The notes under the pieces are model-generated. The model was not told the DNA's origin and searched no databases. It saw nothing but the letters and a program-made list of their open reading frames with translations. A stretch of DNA of 64,000 bases from Symbiodinium natans (taxonomy: Eukaryota > Sar > Dinophyceae > Suessiales > Symbiodiniaceae), in the NCBI GenBank assembly GCA_905221605.1, contig CAJNDS010002142.1, forward strand, positions 49,501-113,500, written 5' to 3'. The first letter of the stretch is position 1, and each line of letters starts with the position of its first letter. Below, piece after piece: positions 56,311-64,000 of the stretch. The translations under genes and the position numbers were made by a program.

Positions 56311-57615
56311 CCCTAAACCCTAATAACCCTAATAACCCTAATAACCCTAAACCCCAAACCCCAAACCCCAAACCCTAAACCCTAAACCCCAAACCCTAAA
56401 CCCTAAACGCGGACTCCAGGAAGCGCCAGAAGAGGCCGCGGCGAGACGAGGCAGCGCAACACGCCGCGGCGACCGCCCTGATCGCCGCCCCGACTGCGCT
56501 TTGCTGGGTTATAACTCATAAGGAGAAGCCCTAAACCCTAAACCCTACAGAACCAAAGCCCTAAACCCTAAACCCTATAGAACCTAACCCCCAAACCCTA
56601 AAGATGTGTACATAAACCACTGCGCGCCTCCGTGATGATGAATCCTAAGAAGCAGAAGGACAGGCCCATATGCCTCAAGACAGCTTCGTACGCTTCGCCT
56701 CATCGCTCCCGTCCTTCGAGCCGAGATCCACGAACGTCCGACGAATCTATGGTGGGTTTGGGGGTTTAGGGCTCTTTCAGGGTCTCGAGTTCGGATGTAC
56801 CCAAGGGGCTCTAAACCCCAAACCCCAAACCCCAAACCCTAGACCCTAAACCCTAAACCCTAAACCCTAAACCCTAAACCCTAAACCCTGAACCAAGGAG
56901 GGCAAGGTGGGAGCCTCCTCCCCGAGCCCTCTGCCGCTGCCCTTCCTCACGGCGCAGCGCAGCGTGGCGTGGCGGTGGCCCGGGGTCTCTCATCTTCGAC
57001 ATGGGGATTTAGGGTTTAGGGTTTAGGGTTTAGGGTTTGGGGTTTAGGGTTTAGGGTTTGGGGTTTGGGGTTTGGGGTTTGGGGTTTGGGGTTTGGGGTT
57101 TGGGGTTTGGGGTTTGGGGTTTGGGGTTTGGGGTTTGGGGTTTGGGGCTCTTTGCTGAATGAATGCCCTTAGGGACTTGGGGGTACCGCAATGGGTGTGG
57201 TTAGGGCATCTTACAAGGTACCTCTGCGCGTCGGGGTGTAGGGCTTAGGGTGAACCATTTTAGGTACTGGGACCGGGTTAAGGGCCAGTTGTGTGTTGAT
57301 TTGTTTGGAATCCTGATTTGCCCCAAGGCTCGTGGGCCCACAAAACCCCAGGAGTTGAGACCCCAGATCCCGCCCTAGGAGGTACCAGGGTTTAGGGTTT
57401 AGGGTTTAGGGTGTCCCTCTGTAAGAGGGTCCTTGGAGCCTTGCGCCCTTTACAGGCCTCTTGTTTCTGTTCTGTGGGTTGGCGGTTCTCCTGTGGCTGA
57501 GCATCTCGGGCATAGGGTCAAGACCCGAAACCCTAAACCCGAAACCCTAAACCCTAAGCCCTAGCCCTAAACCCGAAACCCTAAACCCTAAACCCTAACA
57601 GCCCCTTGTGCCCAG

Positions 57616-57684
57616 GAAGATGGCAGCTGGAAGCACATGGTGGGCATCGGCTGTAGTCAGCCCTTCTCACCCTTCAGCGATTGA
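57616..57684 (+). CDS. Candidate terminal exon
   Basis: CCCTAAA upstream, then TTGTGCCCAG|GAA. The frame reads EDGSWKHMVGIGCSQPFSPF and ends at TGA 57682-57684, so it could be a last exon. Confidence 0.35.
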   Translation, partial: EDGSWKHMVGIGCSQPFSPFSD

Positions 57685-59666
57685 AGCTTGTGTGGGGAAA
57701 AAAGGTGGCTTCGGGGCTGCTGGCTCATGGGAGTCTATGGTTAGGCTTCAGGGTTAAAGGTTTTAGGGTTTAGGGTTAGGGTTTACACGGTTTAGGGCTT
57801 ATCAGGGCCAAGGTCCGAGAGTTTGGGGAAGAAGGCTCTTAACGTGTGAGATAACGTCGAAGCCCTAAACCCTGCACCCTCAACCCTCAACCCTAAACCC
57901 TCAACCGTCCGGGGGACTAGCTTCGAGACCTCCGACAATCGCTTTTTCTTTTTTGCAGAATCACCCAAGCCCTAATCTCCCATACCGCTGCGCTAAACCC
58001 TAAACTCGAAAACCCTAAACCCTAAACCCCTCACCACAGACTCCCATGAGCCGCTGACCAGCCCTACCTGTGTTCAAAGTGCAGGCCTAAACCCGAAACG
58101 CTAAGACTGGGCCCACGAAGCCCCTGGAACCAGACCCAGGGAATCCAAGAAGTTCAGGGTTTAGGGTTTAGGGTCTAGGGTTCTTTCTGTGTCTAGGGTT
58201 CTAGGGTTTAGAGCCCAATGCCCCCCTGAGTGTGGACTACGCTTTCCATCAGATTTGAACACCCTCCCAGCCCTAGAACTTAATGCAGTTTAGGGTTTAG
58301 GCTTTGGCCTATAGGGTTCCGGAAGAATTCTTAACACATTTGAGGGTCCCTATTTCAACCTCAAGGAACCCAAAGAGTCCAATACCCCTCAATCAAGACC
58401 CACAGCTGAAATCATACTGAGTATCGCTGTATAGCTGAAGGTTGCTTAAGGTATATTTCTGAGATAAGCGTGCCCTAAGTCCTAAACCCTAAACCCTAAA
58501 CCCTAAGCCCTAAACCCCCAGTGGGCCCGAGGCAGGCCTCCTCGGTTTTCTCCTCGACCAGCAGTCTCAAGTCTGTCCGGGGCCCCAGGATATTCTAGGG
58601 TTTAGGGTTTAGGGTTTAGGGTTAGGGTTTAGGGTTTAGGGTTTAGGGTTTAGGGTTTAGGGTTTAGGGTTTAGGGTTTAGGGTTTAGGGTTTAGGGTTT
58701 AGGGTTTAGGGTTTAGGGTTTAGGGTTAGCCAGGTAGGCCTTTGGGGCATTGCATACTTTCCCTTAGTTGGGTTTCAGGGGATCGTAGTCAGGAATATTC
58801 TTTCAGAGAGTTTTCAGGGCCATCCTAGTATTGGTCTTGGGTTCCCTAGACTGGATTTAGAGTTTAGGGGTTAGGGTTTACACCCAACCCCAAACCCCAA
58901 ACCCCAAACCCAAACCCCATAGGGCTGCATAGGGCTTCTTTGGGTAGAGTTTGGGGCAAGCCTCAATCGGCGACTCTATTTACCTACAGTTTCGTACGAA
59001 CTACCCGTAATTCGTAGCAATAACCCATAAAGCTGTAGGGCAACGAGGGTCCCAGGAAAACTCCTTAGCCCACGTGCTAGACAAAAGCAAAAAACGGAGA
59101 GGCTGGGATTGCCTGGCCCCCGAAACCCTCGAACCTCACACCCCGAGACTCTGTTTATCTCAAGATTACGGATGTAAGTGTAAATGTACTTAAATGTAGA
59201 AATATATATATATATTTCTATATACATATGTTTACACACACATTTTGTTTTTTATGTTTCAGCAGGGCTCCTAATGTGATTTGGGAATATTCCTGAATTA
59301 AGGGAGTCTGTATATCCTAAGCGCCAAAAGGGCCTGGCCGTTTAGACCCGAACCACCAACACTTAGGCACTTGGGCGATTTAGGGTTGAGGGTTTAGGGT
59401 TAAGGGTTTAGGGTACGCTTGGAATTAATTCACAGTTCCCGTGTTGAACTGACTTAACGTTGAGGTAGTAGCCAGTACGCACTGGAAATCCGGGACCTGA
59501 AGCCCCCCAGCCTTAAACCCCAAAACCCGATGAACTAAACCCGAGACCCTGCTGCTTAAACAGCAACTTGAAACACCAAGCACGAGTAAGACCCTCAACC
59601 CTAAACCCTAAACCCGAAACCCTAAACCCTAAACCCTAAACCCTAAACCCTACCAAATAAGATCAG

Positions 59667-59716
59667 GCGGGGAGGTCGGCACGATCGTCGGCTCCACAGC
59701 TGGGGGCGCGAAGCAG
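59667..59716 (+). CDS. Candidate exon with GT donor
   Basis: CCCTAAA upstream, then AAGATCAG|GC. The frame reads GEVGTIVGSTAGGAKQ and ends AAGCAG|GTGTGG. A TTTAGGG tract begins 40 bp later. Confidence 0.4.
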
Positions 59717-60114
59717 GTGTGGCGCACCAGAGATGTTCTTGGGGTCTTTAGGGGTAAGGGTTTAGGGTTTAGGGTTTAGGGTTTAGGGTTTTAGAGGGTT
59801 TAGGGTCTTTAGGGGTAAGACTCTAAACCCTCTAAACCTTTAGGGTTTGAGGGGCGCAGGGGCTAGGGTTTATGGGGTTTAGGGTTCATTGGGTTTTCAG
59901 GGTTTGTAGAGTTTTCTTGTATTTGGGTATAAGTGTTCAGGGTTGCAGGTTGCAGGTATGGTTTTCCAGGCAGTCTGATTTTTAAGACGTGATTCAGAAT
60001 ATCCGGATTCAGCAGGCATGTTGCAGCACTGAATGATCCTAAGTCCACGCAAGGCACTGCTTTTGGTGCCGCCCTTCAGTCGCCGGTCTAGGGTTTAGGG
60101 TTTCGAGTCTAGGG

Positions 60115-60234
60115 TTGGGATGTTCCCCCTTCTACTTTCCCCCTCACAGTAAGAGTCCTTAATAGGGATTTCCGCTGGTGGGGGGGGGTTACTATAATCC
60201 CTGTTAAGGACTGTTAGAAAAGGGGAAACATCCC
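60115..60234. mobile_element. MITE family B inserted in telomeric-type repeat
   Basis: TTGGGATGTTCCCCCTTCTA to GGGGAAACATCCC. The flanks are GAGTCTAGGG on the left and GAGTTTAGGG on the right: a 10-bp duplication with one mismatch, made of telomere-like sequence. Confidence 0.65.
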
Positions 60235-60294
60235 GAGTTTAGGGTTTTAGTTCGTGATTTGCGACGCTGAGGGCACTAAGTTATTTTGAGGCAG

Positions 60295-60345
60295 GTCAGC
60301 CACCGGGCTATCGGAAAGAAGAAAAATCACAGCGACACGTACCCG
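60295..60345 (+). CDS. Candidate micro-exon
   Basis: TTTTGAGGCAG|GTC, 51 nt reading VSHRAIGKKKNHSDTYP, then GCAAGC. It lies between the two family B MITEs at 60.1 and 60.4 kb. Confidence 0.4.
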
Positions 60346-60413
60346 GCAAGCCAGTTTGAATCCGTGGGTTCCGGTTTTTTTTGGTGGTTTAGGGTTTACT
60401 GTAGGGTTTAGGG

Positions 60414-60514
60414 TTGGGATGTTCCCCCTTACACTAACAGTCCTTAATAGGAATTATAGTACCCCCTATGATCATCCCTGTTAAGGACTGTTGGCGTACA
60501 GGGGAGCATCCCAA
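60414..60514. mobile_element. MITE family B inserted in telomeric-type repeat
   Basis: TTGGGATGTTCCCCCTTACA to GGGGAGCATCCCAA, with GTTTAGGG on both sides as the apparent duplication. It is only 180 bp from the preceding copy. Confidence 0.65.
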
Positions 60515-60544
60515 GTTTAGGGCTGTCTGGAGCTGGAACTACAG

Positions 60545-60583
60545 GCATGTGTCTTGAAAGCGGATCAAGGACGGCCGCTTGTA
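60545..60583 (+). CDS. Candidate micro-exon
   Basis: GGAACTACAG|GCA, 39 nt reading ACVLKADQGRPLV, then GCAGAT; unspliced it stops two codons later. Confidence 0.35.
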
Positions 60584-61117
60584 GCAGATTAGCGGTTTAG
60601 GGTTCAGGGTTTACGGTTTAGGGTTTGGGTTCGGGCCAACATTGACATAATGAATCTTGAATGAAGCCCCTTAGGTTTTCAAGTAGAAGTGGAAGGGATC
60701 AGGAAGAGATTCTGAAGGGCCCCACATGAGAAAAGGGTTTGACAGGATCAGGAAAAGATTGCCTGGGCGGGGGGACTGGATGCCGAACGTTTATGCCCCG
60801 TCACCTCCGAAAGACGGTATTTATAGTGATTAATAACCTTTTTGGCTAGTGATGGCAATAACAGTGTCCCTGCAAACGATGGAGTTGATGTCGTCCACCC
60901 TGAAGAAGCTACGAATGAATTCAGCTCAGCGCCCTAAAATGCTAAGACCCGAAACTCCACACCCTAAACCTCCAACCCGAAACTCTGGACCCTAAACCTC
61001 CAACTCAGAGTTTAGGGTTAGGGTTTAGAGCTCACGCGATCAGGCCGGCCAGTGCCAACATCCGCGGCCGTCCGGCCCCCCCTGGAGACTGCGGACTGGA
61101 AGGCCCCCGGCCCCCGG

Positions 61118-61273
61118 TACTTGAAGGTTCATGGGACTTACTAACCATTTCTAACTGTACTTATAACCCTACTTATAATTGGGATAGCCCCTATAAGGCC
61201 CTTTAGGGGCATTATAAGTAGGGTTATAAAGTACAGTGATAATTGGTTAGTAAGTACCATGAACCTCCAAGTA
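61118..61273. mobile_element. MITE family A, complete copy
   Basis: This is the best complete copy: TACTTGAAGGTTCATGG at the left, CCATGAACCTCCAAGTA at the right, and an interior that is itself palindromic (ACTTATAA...TTATAAGT). It is 156 bp long with no coding capacity. Confidence 0.7.
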
Positions 61274-61418
61274 GCCCAGCGTTTTTCACTTTTTTTCTAG
61301 ATCAGTGTTAGGGATCCTTTTTACTTTTTGGGTTATGGGCTTTCTTATATATGAACAAAAAGGGTCCCTTTTTTCTTCCTAGGGGAACAGGGATTCAGTT
61401 TTGGTTCAAGGCTCACTT

Positions 61419-61537
61419 CTACAGTAAAACACCAAAAAGTTGGAGACCTTTTTAAGGACAACTGGTGCTGGGATTCCCTATACTTGACTCCTAGGGACAG
61501 AGGCTATTGAGTTTCCAACTTTTTGGCTTCTACTATA
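61419..61537. mobile_element. 119-bp inverted-repeat element
   Basis: CTACAGTAAAACACCAAAAA with GTTGGA at the left and TCCAACTTTTTGG...CTACTATA at the right. Its first bases resemble the ends of the 351-bp element at 51683. Confidence 0.5.
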
Positions 61538-61647
61538 AAGCAACCAAGCCCCAAGAAAAGGTTACCCTTCTCATAATATGACTACTGGGCTAGTAAGAAT
61601 CTAGGAGCCCAGGGGTACTCAGAGAGCCCAAAGCCCTTAGTTCGTTT

Positions 61648-61752
61648 TGGGGGGTTTACGAACATAGGGGTACCTCATTGGGGTCCTTATTATAAGCGAA
61701 TGCTACTTTTTGGGGGTCTATATTCGGGGTCCCTAGTGTCGTAAACCCCCAT
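61648..61752. mobile_element. MITE family F copy
   Basis: GGGGGGTTTACGAACATAGG at the left and GTGTCGTAAACCCCCATA at the right; the interior has TACCTCATTGGGGTCC as in the 26.7-kb copy. Confidence 0.55.
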
Positions 61753-61836
61753 ATTCCTTAAGCCTTAAACCATCAAAAGGGATCCTTAGTATGATTTAAG
61801 GAATGTTCCTTAATTAAGGGGTTGGGCTCTTTGGGT
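61750..61836. mobile_element. MITE family E copy adjoining family F
   Basis: ATATTCCTTAAGCC opposed to TTTAAGGAATGTTCCTTAAT, then AAGGGGTTGGGCTCTTTGGG. It starts where the family F element ends. Confidence 0.5.
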
Positions 61837-61909
61837 ACCCTTTTGCCCCTTTTTTGGGATCAAGGTTCCCGTAGAAGGTAGCCACGCCCAAAAAAGAGTA
61901 CCTTCATCA

Positions 61910-63460
61910 TAATGTGGCCACTGGCTACCAAGAGTTTAGGGTTTGGTGTTTATAGGGTTTGCAGGATCTACAGGGTCCTTAGAGGGTTTATAGGTTTTTT
62001 AGGGGTTTTAGGGTTTAACGGGTTTATAGGGTTTATAGACTTTAGGGTGTTTAGGGATTATGGGGGGTCAGGGCTTATAGGGTTCAGGGTTATAGGGTTT
62101 AGGGTTTAGAGTTCAGGGATTTGAGGGGCAGCAGAATGTCAGGAAACCCCAAAAGAGACATAAACCCTAACATAACCTACAAACCCTAAACAACCCTGTA
62201 AACCCTTTAAAAAAGACCTATCAACCCTAAAAACCATGTAACACTCAAAGACCCTTTTGCACGCCCCAAAAACCAGAATTACCCTGAAAACCTATAAACC
62301 CTCTAAACCCTGAAAAGAAACCTATAAACCCTAAAAACTGCCTATAAACCCTAAAACCCCACTCCTTTCCGCAGGTTGCGGGGCTGAGGGCTTGGGGGTG
62401 AGGGATGGTGGTGTTCTCGGCCCCAAAAATCACAACTGGGCCTAGGGCTCGGAGGTCCCCCTTCTCAAGCCCCCCTTCAAGCCCCTTCTCAAGCCAGCTC
62501 CCCTTCTCAAGCCCCCCTTGAAGCCCCTTCGAAGCCCCTTCAAATTGAATTTGGTTCTAGGTTCAGGGTTCGGGGTCTAGGTTGAGTGAGTGGTGCTCTC
62601 TGCTTTATAGGGTTTCGGCTGTAGGGAAACTCCCATGACAGCCCTTGGGCCTTTTCGGGTTTGTAAGTTTATAGGGGTTTTTAGGGTTTTTATAGGTTTG
62701 TTTTACGGGTTTATCGGGTTTTAAAGTGTTTATAGGCTTTTGAAGGCTTTATGCGGCTTTTCAGGGTGTTTAGGGTTTGTTAAGGGTTTTTATGGGGTAT
62801 TTTAGGGTGTGTAGGGTTTTCAGGGTTTCTAGGGTCTATAGGATTTTCAGGGTTTATGGGGTCTATAGGGTTTTCAGGGTTTGCAAGGTTTACAGGGATT
62901 GTGGGTTTAGAGGGCTTACAGGTTTATGGCGTTTGTACACTCAGCTGAACATTAAAATAAGCCCCCATGCACGGCACCCTAAACCCTAAACCCTAAACCG
63001 TAAATCCGAAACGCTAAACCCTAAACCCTAAACCCTAAACCCTAAACCCTAAACCCTAAACCGACAGGGCATCCGAGCTACAAGAAGTGCGCCAACCAGT
63101 TCAACCAATCCAGCTGCGAGTCCCACTTCGAGAAGTGGCCGCGGGCCCAGGGGGCCCAAAATCCAGGGTCATAAACCCTAAAACCCTAAACCCTACCCCT
63201 AGTAAAACCCCGAACCCTAAACCCTAAGCCCTAAACCCTAAGCCCTAAACCCTAAACCCTAAACCCCAAACCCCAAACCCTAAACCCGAAAGCCCACGCA
63301 TGGCCTGGGCTTCGGCGGCTCTGGGGGGACACGAAAAGCCCCTAACTTCCCAAACTCTGAACTCCTATCCCTACGGTTTAGGGTTTAGGGTTTAGGGTTT
63401 AGGGTTTAGGGTTTAGGGTTTAGGGTTTAGGGTTTAGGGTTTAGGGTTTAGGGTGTAAGG
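61910..63460. repeat. Degenerate TTTATAGGG region and telomere-type tracts
   Basis: 61920-62120 and 62590-62935 are degenerate GGTTTATAGGGTTT repeats; 62155-62360 holds the same in inverse orientation. A CAAGCCCCCTT-type tandem repeat is at 62455-62545. CCCTAAA at 62980-63062 and 63180-63290; TTTAGGG at 63375-63453. ORFs rich in FRVYRV or IGF are repeat by-products. Confidence 0.75.
63068..63144 (+). CDS. Candidate exon, Cys/His-containing
   Basis: A CCCTAAA tract ends in CCGACAG|GG. The frame reads HPSYKKCANQFNQSSCESHF then EKWPR, followed by GCCCAG. Strongly protein-like; not recognised. Confidence 0.45.
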
Positions 63461-63463
63461 GTA

Positions 63464-63657
63464 GCTTAAGAAGCCCCCAAAGATGAAAGATTACAATCCC
63501 CATATTGCCCTTCATAAGGAAGAACTTTCTCATGTTTTGGGTGGGGGTGGGGTTTAGGGTTTAGGGTTTAGGGTTTAGGGTTTAGGGTTTAGGGTTTAGG
63601 GTTTAGGGTTTAGGGTTTAGGGTTTAGGGTTTAGGGTTTAGGGTTGTGGTTCTTAAG
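63464..63657. mobile_element. MITE family D interrupted by a TTTAGGG tract
   Basis: TTAAGAAGCCCCCAAAG at the left, then ACAATCCCCATATTGCCC and GGAAGAACTTTC as in other copies. A pure TTTAGGG tract (about 63553-63644) follows, and only then the terminal GTTCTTAAG. Confidence 0.65.
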
Positions 63658-63658
63658 C

Positions 63659-63774
63659 CTAGGATGCCGAGTAGTGCCCTTATTCCCTTTTTGGGGGCTC
63701 TAGGTTCCCCTATAAACCCCCCTTTAAGCAAGAAAGGGCACCCGTTTTTAATCCGAGGTTACTGGGCAACCTAG
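63659..63774. mobile_element. MITE family C copy directly abutting a family D element
   Basis: CTAGGATGCCGAGTAGTGCC at the left and ACTGGGCAACCTAG at the right, with GCCCTTATTCCC opposed to AAAGGGCACC. Its left end begins one base after the TTAAG of the family D element. Confidence 0.6.
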
Positions 63775-63782
63775 AAGCAATT

Positions 63783-63909
63783 AGTATAACTGTATTTATA
63801 ACCCTACTTATAGTACCTCTAAAGGGCCTTATAGGGGTTATCCCAATTATATAAGTAGGGTTATAAGCACACTTAGAAGTGGCTAGTAAGTACCATGAAC
63901 CTTCAAGTA
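63783..63909. mobile_element. MITE family A, left end lost
   Basis: The interior (GCCTTATAGGGGTTATCCC, TATAAGTAGGGTTATAAG) and the right end CCATGAACCTTCAAGTA match the 61118 copy. The left end is missing next to the family C element. Confidence 0.55.
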
Positions 63910-63917
63910 GTGCAGCA

Positions 63918-64000
63918 TGGGACAGAGTTGCAAGAGGAGGGCCCTGCACGCTTTGCCGATCCCTGGAAGTTCGGTCAAGGCGAGCAACTGCATCCAGCCT
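63918..64000 (+). CDS. Candidate exon, runs off the window
   Basis: After AGTAGTGCAG a frame reads HGTELQEEGPARFADPWKFG and remains open to the window end. It lies directly downstream of a family A MITE. Confidence 0.35.

Larger units (their letters stand above)
55815..58500. repeat. Unique stretch then telomere-type tracts including a TTTGGGG block
   Basis: 55840-56250 is unique and AT-rich without a supported gene. CCCTAAA and AATAACCCT variants are at 56310-56410; CCCTAAA at 56835-56890; TTTAGGG at 57007-57050 continues into a homogeneous TTTGGGG block at 57050-57147; CCCTAAA at 57525-57600. Confidence 0.7.
58590..61110. repeat. Interstitial telomere-type repeat region
   Basis: TTTAGGG at 58597-58727; CCCTAAA at 59593-59652; TTTAGGG at 59757-59800. 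A TA microsatellite palindrome AGAAATATATATATATTTCT is at 59201-59220. 60640-60940 is unique and includes a 25-bp near-repeat (GGATCAGGAAGAGATT / GGATCAGGAAAAGATT). Confidence 0.7.

Noticed and set aside
61912-62989. ORFs rich in FRVYRV and IGF motifs
   Set aside because: Translation of degenerate TTTATAGGG repeats.

Overview
The window is eukaryotic nuclear DNA, most likely from a dinoflagellate (a perkinsid relative is the main alternative). Three independent signs support this. (1) At 2375-2390 there are 16 nt identical to the 3' part of the dinoflagellate spliced leader (DinoSL), directly preceded by the last 8 nt of another leader copy, which is the tandem-relict arrangement known from retroposed dinoflagellate mRNAs. 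(2) The only long recognisable gene, a COG3618/Amidohydro_2-type hydrolase at 23685-24894, reads through only if a 103-nt intron with a GC donor and an AG|G acceptor is removed. (3) The telomere-type heptamer TTTAGGG, known from dinoflagellate telomeres, is everywhere, but as internal tracts in both orientations, so this is not a chromosome end.

Layout. 1-33.4 kb: tracts of TTTAGGG/CCCTAAA and variants every few hundred bases, separated by short unique islands and many small inverted-repeat (MITE-like) elements; the retroposed DinoSL-tagged ORF lies at 2.4-3.1 kb and the hydrolase gene at 23.7-24.9 kb. 33.4-41.9 kb: a sharply different block with almost no telomeric repeats, made of a degenerate GAGCTCCTCT-type satellite with ~1.2-kb higher-order copies (33.47-38.69 kb) joined to an ATTAAATGA satellite with 425-475-bp higher-order copies (38.69-41.82 kb). 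The whole block is bracketed by a ~34-bp inverted repeat, so it may be one 8.4-kb unit. 41.9-64 kb: telomere-repeat/MITE/island landscape again, with G-rich runs near 44.9 and 55.2-55.4 kb.

The main hidden pattern is in the islands. Many hold a short stretch on the + strand (about 20-130 nt) that looks coding, is open in one frame, follows an AG (often AG|G) and is followed by GC or GT. They are frequently flanked by CCCTAAA upstream and TTTAGGG downstream. If they are exons, each intron begins with G-strand repeats and ends with C-strand repeats, so the intron ends could pair in RNA. Several encode E/K/R/Q-rich coiled-coil-like peptides. This is an inference needing RNA evidence; the phase pattern is partly expected from codon bias alone.

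The second notable result is the hydrolase intron. It is a 99-bp inverted-repeat element flanked by a GCAT duplication: the target duplication supplies the GC donor and the element supplies the AG acceptor. Relatives lie at about 23.28 and 45.04 kb. This is the signature of an introner, an intron made by a transposon. Several recurrent MITE families can be sorted by ends and target sites (TA-flanked, TTAA-flanked, ~9-bp TSD). In three of them a telomeric tract sits inside the element, and in two cases an element sits inside telomeric repeat.

Limits: no searches were run. The minus strand was read less exhaustively for small exons than the plus strand. Most boundaries of repeats are by eye and good to a few bases.
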